Source: JBIOHJ01 sp044448905 (lineage in GTDB: Bacteria; Bacteroidota; Bacteroidia; AKYH767-A; OLB10). Taken from it: DNA of 22,622 nt. Shown piece by piece: positions 15,025-21,785 of this stretch. Under the pieces are notes generated by a model. The model did no database searches, was not told where the DNA came from, and worked only from the letters and a program-made list of their open reading frames with translations. Both the position numbers and the translations under genes were made by a program. Positions within the stretch are counted from its first letter, which is position 1, and every line of letters starts with the position of its first letter. The stretch covers positions 1 through 22,622 of the forward strand of contig JBIOHJ010000044.1 of assembly GCA_044448905.1 (NCBI GenBank), read 5' to 3'.

Positions 15025-15486
15025 ATGGTTGACTTAAATTACATAAAACAGCTAATTGAGAATAAGCTTGCGGGTACGGAACAATTTCTTGTTGATGCAA
15101 AAATTTCACCTGACAAGTTAACTATTTATATTGATAAGCCAGCAGGAATTACTATTGAGGAATGCAGTGCGTTCAGCAGGTACTTAGTTAATGAACTTGA
15201 ACCGCATTCCTTTCTTGAAAAGCATGAAATTGAAGTTTCGTCACCTGGTTTGGATAAACCGCTTAAGGTGTTTAATCAATATCTTCAAAAAGTAGGAAAA
15301 GTTGTTAATGTAATTACTGCTGACGGAAAATCACACAAAGGCAAACTGATTACGGCAGGCAGTGACGGTTTTGAACTGCTCGAAATCATCGAAGACAAGA
15401 AGAAGAACAAAAAAATAATAAATGAAAAAAATCTTATGCTTAGTTATAATGAAGTAAAAGAAACCAAAGTAGAAATTTCATTCTAA
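15025..15486 (+). CDS. rimP: ribosome maturation factor RimP
   Basis: Assists assembly of the 30S subunit by binding S12 and promoting pseudoknot formation. The product has 153 residues from the ATG at 15025; an in-frame TTG at 15004 lies within the leader hairpin and is rejected. Visible are the N-terminal alpha/beta domain with LTIYIDKPAGITIEECSAFS (32-51), the diagnostic HEIEVSSPGLDKPL (67-80) and a C-terminal Sm-like domain (about 85-150) with a lysine-rich loop DKKKNKK (124-130). It is first in the classical rimP-nusA-infB cluster. The 32-base gap to nusA consists of heptamer repeats. The product is cytoplasmic and ribosome-associated. Confidence 0.94.
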   Translation: MVDLNYIKQLIENKLAGTEQFLVDAKISPDKLTIYIDKPAGITIEECSAFSRYLVNELEPHSFLEKHEIEVSSPGLDKPLKVFNQYLQKVGKVVNVITADGKSHKGKLITAGSDGFELLEIIEDKKKNKKIINEKNLMLSYNEVKETKVEISF

Positions 15487-15489
15487 AAA

Positions 15490-15517
15490 AAATCTAAAAC
15501 CTAAAATCATAAATCCA
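15490..15517. repeat. four tandem heptamers abutting the nusA start
   Basis: AAATCTA (15490-15496) and AAACCTA (15497-15503) are followed in the same register by AAATCAT (15504-15510) and AAATCCA (15511-15517). The array ends one base before the nusA ATG and fills nearly the whole rimP-nusA gap, so it is also the ribosome-binding region of nusA. No Shine-Dalgarno sequence is present; the A-rich repeat would have to serve instead. Confidence 0.7.
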
Positions 15518-15518
15518 A

Positions 15519-16757
15519 ATGGATCATTCAGTTTTAATAGAGTCGTTTTCCGAATTCAAAGAATTTAAAAACATTGATCGCGCTACCATGATGAGCATTC
15601 TTGAAGATGTTTTTCGTGGCATGTTGCGCAAAAAATACGGAACAGCCGATAACATTGATATTATTGTAAATATCGACAAAGGGGATCTTGAAATCTGGAG
15701 AAACCGTACCATTGTGGAGGATGGAATGGTCGAAGACCCTAATTTGCAAATTGCATATTCTGAGGCTGTAAAAATCGAACCTGATTTTGAAATTGGTGAA
15801 GATGTTACACAGGAAGTCAAGCTTGATGACTTTGGTAGGCGTGCAGTATTGGCAGCGCGTCAAAATCTGGTTTCACGAATTCTTGAACTTGAAAAAGACA
15901 GCATTTATAAAAAATATAAAGACCGCGCAGGCGAAATTATCACCGGTGAAATTTACCAGGTTTGGAAAAAAGAAACACTTGTTGTAGATGACGAAGGGAA
16001 CGAACTGATTCTTCCAAAGAATGAACAAATTCCAACCGACTTCTTTAAAAAAGGAGATTCAGTAAGAGCTGTGATATTGCGTGTTGAAATGGTAGGTGGA
16101 ACTCCACGCATTATCCTGTCGCGCACTGCGCCTATTTTCCTCGAAAGACTATTTGAACTCGAAGTACCCGAAGTATTTGATGGTCTTATTACCATTAAAA
16201 ATATTGTACGTGAGCCAGGCGAAAGAGCTAAAGTTGCCGTAGAATCTTATGACGACCGGATAGATCCTGTTGGCGCATGTGTTGGTATGAAAGGATCGCG
16301 CATTCATGGCATTGTGCGTGAATTAAGAAATGAAAATATTGATGTGATTAATTTCACCAATAACCTAACCTTATATATGCAACGCGCATTAAGCCCGGCA
16401 AAAATATCGTCAATCAAGATTGATGATGAAACCAAGCGGGCTTCTGTGTTCATGAAACCCGACCAGGTATCGCTTGCAATAGGAAAAGGAGGCTATAACA
16501 TTCGCCTTGCTGGTAAATTAACCGGATATGAAATTGATGTGTACCGCGATACGGATGACGAAGAAAGCGAAGATGTGGATCTGGATGAATTTAAAGACGA
16601 AATTGATGAGTGGATTCTTGAAGAATTTAAAAAGATTGGATGCGATACTGCGAAAAGCGTGCTCGAATTAAATATAGATGACCTCGTTAGCCGTACCGAT
16701 CTTGAAGAAGAAACAATCAAAGAAGTAATGAAAATTCTCAAGTCAGAATTTGAATAA
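15519..16757 (+). CDS. nusA: transcription termination/antitermination factor NusA
   Basis: Binds RNA polymerase and nascent RNA, affecting pausing, termination and rRNA antitermination. In 412 residues the domains are: RNA-polymerase-binding N-terminal domain (about 1-130), S1 domain (about 136-200), and KH1 with GACVGMKGSRIHGI (252-265). KH2 follows with LAIGKGGYNIRLAG (319-332), both KH domains keeping the GxxG loop. Next come an acidic linker DTDDEESEDVDLDEF (344-358) and one short helical region (about 362-412) reminiscent of an HhH unit. The two C-terminal acidic repeats of E. coli NusA (495 residues) are absent, as in many non-proteobacterial NusA proteins. It lies between rimP and infB as in most bacteria. 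Confidence 0.96.
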   Translation: MDHSVLIESFSEFKEFKNIDRATMMSILEDVFRGMLRKKYGTADNIDIIVNIDKGDLEIWRNRTIVEDGMVEDPNLQIAYSEAVKIEPDFEIGEDVTQEVKLDDFGRRAVLAARQNLVSRILELEKDSIYKKYKDRAGEIITGEIYQVWKKETLVVDDEGNELILPKNEQIPTDFFKKGDSVRAVILRVEMVGGTPRIILSRTAPIFLERLFELEVPEVFDGLITIKNIVREPGERAKVAVESYDDRIDPVGACVGMKGSRIHGIVRELRNENIDVINFTNNLTLYMQRALSPAKISSIKIDDETKRASVFMKPDQVSLAIGKGGYNIRLAGKLTGYEIDVYRDTDDEESEDVDLDEFKDEIDEWILEEFKKIGCDTAKSVLELNIDDLVSRTDLEEETIKEVMKILKSEFE

Positions 16758-16815
16758 AGAATTATCAGTTATTCGGGATAAAGAAAAAAAACGAATAACA
16801 ATTAACACAAAAAAG

Positions 16816-19665
16816 TTGGCTGAAGAAAAAAGTATTCGTCTAAGCAAGGCATCCAAAGATCTTAATATTGGATTGGATCATCTTGTGCAGTTTTTAGAGA
16901 AAAACGGATTTAAAGTTGAAAAAAATCCGAACACTAAAATTGTGCCCGAAGCGTATGCTCTTTTGCAAAAAGAATATCAGCAGGATAAGATAGTAAAGCA
17001 GGATGCGATAGAAATAACCAAAGAAAAATTCCGAAAAGAAAACATTGTTATTGAAGCCAAAGACCTTGCAGTGCGGTCAAAGTTGCCTGAGACAGACCAG
17101 GAAGATACGCTGACATCTGACCTGTTAAAGATTAAACAACAGGCGGCTGAAAAAACTTCGGCTGCGCCAAAAGAAAAGCCTTCACAAAAGGAAAAACCAG
17201 CGAAACCCGAAGTTATTAAAGCAAAAGCAGAAAAGATTGAATCGCCAAAAGTGCTTGGCAAAATAGACCTCGAAGAAACAAAACCGGCTAAACCGGGAAA
17301 GAAAACTAAAAAAGAAACAGAACCGACAAAAGCAAAAGGAAAGAAGAAAAAGGAAGAAGAGGAAGTAGTTGCAAAGCCGGTCTCAAAATCTAAGAGTAAA
17401 AAGAAAACAACTATTGAAGACGTTGCTGAGGAAATAAAAGAAGACATTACCGAAATAACACCGGACGTTGAGCCTGAAATTTCTGAAAAAGATACGCCTT
17501 TCCGCACTGAACGCGAAAAGCTAACAGGACCCACTATCCTCGGAAAAATAAATTTACCGGTTGATCCTCCAAAGAAAAAACCGGTTGCCTCTTCGGGAGC
17601 GTATGAAGATGACCGGGCAAAAAAGAAAAAAAGAAAACGCACTGATAAAAAAGTAAATATTACTCGCCAGTTGGCAACCGGCAAAGCACCAACCACTCAA
17701 CCGGGATGGAAGAAAAAGCCCGATTTTCAACAAAGAGGCAAAGCGAGGACTACCACTTTTGAACCTACCGAAAAAGAAATACAAGATCAGATAAAAGCTA
17801 CCCTGGCGCGGTTAAGCGGAACCGGGAAATCAAGGTCTTCAAAATTACGCAGGCAAAAACGTGAAGCCAGCCAGCTTGAACAGGAAGCATTGGCTGAAGT
17901 TGCTTCAAAAGAAAAAATAATTAAGGTTACCGAGTTTGTTTCTGCCAATGAGCTTTCCAAACTTCTTGGTGTACAGGTAACCGATATTATTTCGGCTTGC
18001 ATGAGTTTGGGAATGTTTGTTTCCATCAATCAGCGGCTCGATGCAGAAACACTCACCGTAGTTGCGGAAGAGTTTGGATATAAAGTCGAATTTGTTTCGG
18101 TAGATGTGCAGGAAGCAATTCAGGAAAAAGAAGACAAGCCCGAAGACTTACAGCCCCGTGCACCTATTGTTACTGTTATGGGACACGTTGATCATGGTAA
18201 AACTTCCTTGCTCGATTATATCCGCAAAGCCAATGTAATTGCCGGTGAAGCCGGTGGTATTACCCAGCACATTGGCGCCTATGAAGTGACACTTGATAAC
18301 GGTAAAAAAATTGCCTTCCTCGATACTCCGGGTCATGAAGCATTTACCGCCATGCGTGCCCGTGGTGCTAAAGTTACTGATGTGGCTATCATTGTGATTG
18401 CCGCTGAAGACAGCGTGATGCCACAAACAATTGAAGCAATTAATCATGCACAGGCAGCCAATGTACCTTTGGTTTTCGCAATCAATAAGGTGGATAAGCC
18501 TGAAGCAAACCCGGGAAGGATACGCGAACAACTTTCTAAAATGAATATACTTGTTGAAGACTGGGGCGGAAAATATCAGGTGCAGGAAATCTCAGCGAAG
18601 AAAGGAACCAACATTGATTTGTTGCTTGAAAAAGTTTTACTCGAAGCCGAGCTGCTTGACCTCAAAGCGAATCCTGAAAAAAATGCAGTAGGTACCATCA
18701 TCGAATCATCGCTCGATAAAGGGCGCGGCTATGTAGCCACATTACTCGTGCAGGCAGGCACATTGCATTTAGGCGATGTGGTATTAGCCGGATGTTTCAG
18801 CGGAAGAGTGAAAGCCATGTTTAATGAACGTGGACATAAACTGGATACAGCAGGGCCCGCAACTCCCGCGATGATTCTCGGGTTAAGCGGGGCTCCGCAG
18901 GCAGGCGACCAGTTTCATGTAATGGATGATGAACGCGAAGCGCGCGAAATCGCCAACAAACGTTTGCAGCTTCAGCGCGAACAGGGTATCCGCACGCACA
19001 AACACATTACACTCGATGAAATCGGAAGAAGATTAGCCATTGGAAATTTTAAAGAGCTCAATGTGATTGTGAAAGGCGATGTGGATGGTTCGATTGAAGC
19101 ATTAGCCGATTCTTTATTAAAATTATCTACATCCGAAATACAGGTTAATGTGCTGCACAAATCTGTTGGCGCAATTACCGAGTCGGATGTGTTGCTTGCA
19201 TCAGCATCCAATGCAATTATTGTAGGGTTCCAGGTTCGACCATCCATTAATGCGCGCAAGCTGGCTGAACAGGAGCAAATTGACATTCGTCTTTACTCCA
19301 TTATTTATGATGCCATAAACGAAATCAAAGCGGCAATGGAAGGAATGCTGGCACCTGAATATGAAGAAAAAATTGTTTGCAATGTGGAAGTGCGCGAAAC
19401 ATTTAAGATTCCCAAGGCGGGAACCATTGCCGGCTGCATGGTGCTTGACGGGAAAATTACACGCAATACCAAAATCCGCATTATTCGCGATGGTATTGTG
19501 GCGTTTACGGGGGAACTTGCTTCGCTCAGGCGGTTTAAAGATGATGTGAAAGAAGTTAACAGCGGTTACGAATGCGGATTAAACATTGCCAATTTTAATG
19601 ACATTAAGGTTGGTGATATTATTGAGGGATATGAACAGGTGGCTGTTAAGCGAACTCTCGCATAA
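16816..19665 (+). CDS. infB: translation initiation factor IF-2
   Basis: GTPase that brings fMet-tRNA to the 30S subunit and promotes subunit joining. Taking the TTG at 16816 gives 949 residues starting LAEEKSIRLSK, which aligns with the usual Bacteroidetes N-terminus (MSEE-x-x-IR-(L/I)-x-K). An in-frame TTG at 16750, overlapping the end of nusA by 8 bases, would add 22 lysine-rich residues and cannot be excluded. No ATG start exists. Domains: IF2_N (about 1-60), a long Lys/Glu/Pro-rich linker (about 75-365), a second IF2_N-like region, then the G domain: GHVDHGKT (456-463), GGITQHIGAY, DTPGHEAF (503-510), NKVDKP (557-562) and SAKKG (593-597). Domains II, III and the fMet-tRNA-binding C-terminal domain follow (ending IEGYEQVAVKRTLA). 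Confidence 0.95.
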   Translation: MAEEKSIRLSKASKDLNIGLDHLVQFLEKNGFKVEKNPNTKIVPEAYALLQKEYQQDKIVKQDAIEITKEKFRKENIVIEAKDLAVRSKLPETDQEDTLTSDLLKIKQQAAEKTSAAPKEKPSQKEKPAKPEVIKAKAEKIESPKVLGKIDLEETKPAKPGKKTKKETEPTKAKGKKKKEEEEVVAKPVSKSKSKKKTTIEDVAEEIKEDITEITPDVEPEISEKDTPFRTEREKLTGPTILGKINLPVDPPKKKPVASSGAYEDDRAKKKKRKRTDKKVNITRQLATGKAPTTQPGWKKKPDFQQRGKARTTTFEPTEKEIQDQIKATLARLSGTGKSRSSKLRRQKREASQLEQEALAEVASKEKIIKVTEFVSANELSKLLGVQVTDIISACMSLGMFVSINQRLDAETLTVVAEEFGYKVEFVSVDVQEAIQEKEDKPEDLQPRAPIVTVMGHVDHGKTSLLDYIRKANVIAGEAGGITQHIGAYEVTLDNGKKIAFLDTPGHEAFTAMRARGAKVTDVAIIVIAAEDSVMPQTIEAINHAQAANVPLVFAINKVDKPEANPGRIREQLSKMNILVEDWGGKYQVQEISAKKGTNIDLLLEKVLLEAELLDLKANPEKNAVGTIIESSLDKGRGYVATLLVQAGTLHLGDVVLAGCFSGRVKAMFNERGHKLDTAGPATPAMILGLSGAPQAGDQFHVMDDEREAREIANKRLQLQREQGIRTHKHITLDEIGRRLAIGNFKELNVIVKGDVDGSIEALADSLLKLSTSEIQVNVLHKSVGAITESDVLLASASNAIIVGFQVRPSINARKLAEQEQIDIRLYSIIYDAINEIKAAMEGMLAPEYEEKIVCNVEVRETFKIPKAGTIAGCMVLDGKITRNTKIRIIRDGIVAFTGELASLRRFKDDVKEVNSGYECGLNIANFNDIKVGDIIEGYEQVAVKRTLA

Positions 19666-19699
19666 ATATTTTTTTAGTATCGTTCATCAATAAATTTTT

Positions 19700-20479
19700 A
19701 TGAGTAAAGGCAATTTCAGAATTCTCTGCTGGAACATAAACGGCATACGGGCCATCTGGAAAAAAGATTTCCCGCAATGGTTTGCAAAAGAATCGCCTGA
19801 TATTTTATGCTTGCAGGAAACCAAAGCGCAGCGCGACCAGTTGGCGGATGAAATTATAAATTTTAATAATTACAAAAGTTATTTTTTCTCAGCCGAAAAA
19901 AAAGGATACTCCGGTGTGGCAATTTATTCTAAACACAAACCCCTAAAAGCAAAAGGAGGTTTAGGGATTCCGGAATTTGATTCAGAAGGAAGGGTGATTG
20001 AACTGGAGTTTGAAAAATTTATTTTGTTTAATGTTTATTTTCCTAACGGTGGGCGAGGACCCGAACGCGTTAAATACAAGCTCGATTTTTATAACGAACT
20101 TTTTAAACGCGCGCAGGATTTGCGCACAACAAAAAAAAATATTATCATTTGCGGTGACTACAACACGGCCCATAAAGAAATTGATTTAGCCCGCCCGAAA
20201 GACAACCAGACCACTTCAGGGTTTTTGCCTGAGGAGCGCGCGTGGATTGATAAAATTACGGAGATGGGATACATGGATATTTTTCGTGAGTATAATAAAG
20301 AGCCTAATCAATACACGTATTGGGACCAGATTACGCGTGCGCGCGAACGCAATGTAGGATGGAGGATTGATTATTTTTTTGTTTCGAGCGAAGCGCGCAA
20401 CTTAATTACCAATGCAACTATTCATCCCCATGTAATGGGCAGCGACCACTGCCCGGTAGAACTGGAGATGATGGTGTAA
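19700..20479 (+). CDS. xth: exodeoxyribonuclease III / AP endonuclease
   Basis: DNA-repair nuclease of the exonuclease-endonuclease-phosphatase fold that cuts 5' to abasic sites and trims 3' ends. The 259 residues contain all key sites: N12 and N14 in CWNINGIRA, the metal-binding E40 in LQETK, Y113 in NVYFPNGG, D153 and N155 in GDYNTAHKEIDLARPK, D224 in GWRIDYFF, and the D249/H250 pair in MGSDHCPVELEM. The GWRIDY and ARPKDN blocks mark the ExoIII (XthA/ExoA) branch rather than other phosphatases of the fold. The ATG at 19700 is 34 bases after the infB stop. No separate promoter is obvious, so it may be read from the infB transcript. The gene is followed 7 bases after its stop by a long inverted repeat. 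Confidence 0.94.
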   Translation: MSKGNFRILCWNINGIRAIWKKDFPQWFAKESPDILCLQETKAQRDQLADEIINFNNYKSYFFSAEKKGYSGVAIYSKHKPLKAKGGLGIPEFDSEGRVIELEFEKFILFNVYFPNGGRGPERVKYKLDFYNELFKRAQDLRTTKKNIIICGDYNTAHKEIDLARPKDNQTTSGFLPEERAWIDKITEMGYMDIFREYNKEPNQYTYWDQITRARERNVGWRIDYFFVSSEARNLITNATIHPHVMGSDHCPVELEMMV

Positions 20480-20486
20480 AACCCTG

Positions 20487-20529
20487 ACTATATTTTATCT
20501 TTGGCGTTTCCAACAAAGTAAAATATAGT
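20487..20529. repeat. AT-rich inverted repeat with 16-bp arms
   Basis: The left arm ACTATATTTTATCTTTG (20487-20503) and right arm CAAAGTAAAATATAGT (20514-20529) are complementary over 16 bp with a single extra T in the left arm and a 10-base centre. The element spans nearly the whole 51-base gap between xth and the glycosyltransferase gene, contains the -7 box of the presumed promoter in its left arm and ends one base before the ATG at 20531. No T-tract follows on the plus strand, so it is not a standard terminator. Confidence 0.8.
20496..20503 (+). promoter_or_regulatory. -7 element of glycosyltransferase gene promoter
   Basis: TATCTTTG, a perfect TAnnTTTG, lies within the left arm of the inverted repeat. 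The -33 position (around 20474-20476) offers only GTG. Transcription would start near 20509, in the centre of the inverted repeat, leaving a leader of about 22 bases that consists mainly of the right arm. Confidence 0.5.
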
Positions 20530-20530
20530 A

Positions 20531-21697
20531 ATGCTTTTAGCTGAATTTATTTTCTGGTTGAGCGGTGCTGCGCTTTTTCACACTTATATTTTTTATCCGT
20601 TATTGTTAAAAACTCTGGCTGCGGGTAAAAAAGGCAACCCCATGGCTTATGAACCCACCGAAAATCTTCCGGGGGTTTCCATCATCATTGCCGCTTACAA
20701 CGAAGAAACAGTTATCGGTGAAAAAATAGAAAGTGTTTTTAATACTTCTTATCCGAAAGAAAAAATTGAAGTGCTGATAGGGTCCGATTGTTCGACCGAT
20801 AAAACCAGCGATATTATTAAAAGCTACTGCAGCAGGTTTTCGCAAGTTGAGCTTACGGAATTAAAAACCCGTTCTGGAAAAACGGGGGTCGTTAATGCGC
20901 TGGCTGAAAAAGCAAAGCATGGAATATTGCTTTTTACCGATGCCAATGTAATTTTTGAGCCAAGCACAATTTTTGAATTAATAAAACATTTTAAAAATGA
21001 TAAAACCGGGCTTGTTGATTCCAACATGATTAATAAAGGAATGCGCAGGGAAGGGATTTCGATACAGGAAAAAACATATATCGAAACCGAGGTGGGAATT
21101 AAAAATGCCGAAAGCCGATTGTGGGGTTGCATGATGGGCCCGTTTGGGGGATGCTATGCGTTGCGTAAAAGTTATTTTTCAAAGATTCCTTCCAATTATT
21201 TAGTGGACGATTTTTATTTAAATATGAGGGTGCTGGAAAAAGGTGGAAAGTGCATTAACGAAATTAATGCGCGGGTATATGAAGACGTTTCGCATAAGCT
21301 GGGTGAAGAGTTCCGGAGAAAAGTAAGGATAGCTACCGGTAATTTTCAAAACCTGTTTGCGTATGCACATTTGCTTTTAAAGTTCAATATTATTTCGTTT
21401 TGTTTTTTTTCGCATAAAGTGTTACGCTGGCTGGGCCCGGTTTTCATGATTGCTGCTTTTGTGTCGAATATTTTTTTACTACGTCAACCATTTTATATAT
21501 GCGCTTTTATTTTACAGATAGTTTTTTACCTGACTCCTTTAATTGATTTTCTCCTCAAAAAAAAGGAAATTCATGTTACTATAATTCGGTTTATTACACA
21601 TCTTCTTGCCATGAACCTAGCGCTGTTCGCTGGGTTGATAAAATTTTTGAAGGGTGTTAAATCGGGAGTTTGGGAACCCACGCAACGACACCAGTAA
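20531..21697 (+). CDS. membrane-anchored family 2 glycosyltransferase (CESA-like)
   Basis: Inner-membrane GT-A glycosyltransferase of 388 residues, with the catalytic domain facing the cytoplasm. One N-terminal helix (about 3-26) precedes the GT2 domain: VSIIIAAYNEE (49-59), IGSDCSTDKT (83-92) with D86, FTDANV with D137 (the DxD-like site), and YLVDDFYLNMRVLEKG (223-238) with D226/D227 as acceptor-site acids. A RRKVRIATGN segment (262-271) stands where processive enzymes have QxxRW. Three or four hydrophobic segments follow (about 290-370). This layout resembles poly-beta-1,6-GlcNAc synthase and cellulose-synthase-like enzymes, but the QxxRW motif is not intact, so single-sugar transfer to a lipid carrier is equally possible. 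No other polysaccharide gene adjoins it. The start follows the inverted repeat directly. Confidence 0.88.
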   Translation: MLLAEFIFWLSGAALFHTYIFYPLLLKTLAAGKKGNPMAYEPTENLPGVSIIIAAYNEETVIGEKIESVFNTSYPKEKIEVLIGSDCSTDKTSDIIKSYCSRFSQVELTELKTRSGKTGVVNALAEKAKHGILLFTDANVIFEPSTIFELIKHFKNDKTGLVDSNMINKGMRREGISIQEKTYIETEVGIKNAESRLWGCMMGPFGGCYALRKSYFSKIPSNYLVDDFYLNMRVLEKGGKCINEINARVYEDVSHKLGEEFRRKVRIATGNFQNLFAYAHLLLKFNIISFCFFSHKVLRWLGPVFMIAAFVSNIFLLRQPFYICAFILQIVFYLTPLIDFLLKKKEIHVTIIRFITHLLAMNLALFAGLIKFLKGVKSGVWEPTQRHQ

Positions 21698-21703
21698 AAA
21701 ACA

Positions 21704-21735
21704 GAAGCGGGCTCGCTTTGGTGGCGGCCCGCTTC
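21704..21735 (-). terminator. GC-rich hairpin, minus-strand (possibly bidirectional) terminator
   Basis: GAAGCGGGC (21704-21712) pairs perfectly with GCCCGCTTC (21727-21735). Inside, CGC and GCG add three more pairs around a short loop. On the minus strand the stem is followed by TGTTTTTTAC, a proper T tract, and it lies 50 bases past the stop of the coiled-coil lipoprotein gene. On the plus strand it is 6 bases past the glycosyltransferase stop but is not followed by T residues, so activity in that direction is less sure. Confidence 0.75.
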
Positions 21736-21785
21736 AACCCTAACCTAAACTTAATGGAAATTATGAAAAGCCTAACCTTATTTTT

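Noticed and set aside
16977..17696. 239-codon minus-strand frame opposite infB
   Set aside because: Phe/Ser-rich product is the mirror of the Lys/Glu-rich IF-2 linker; low complexity explains the lack of stops.
19649..19677. Terminator after infB (GCGA/TCGC stem then T7)
   Set aside because: Stem of only four pairs overlapping the last codons; too weak to call.
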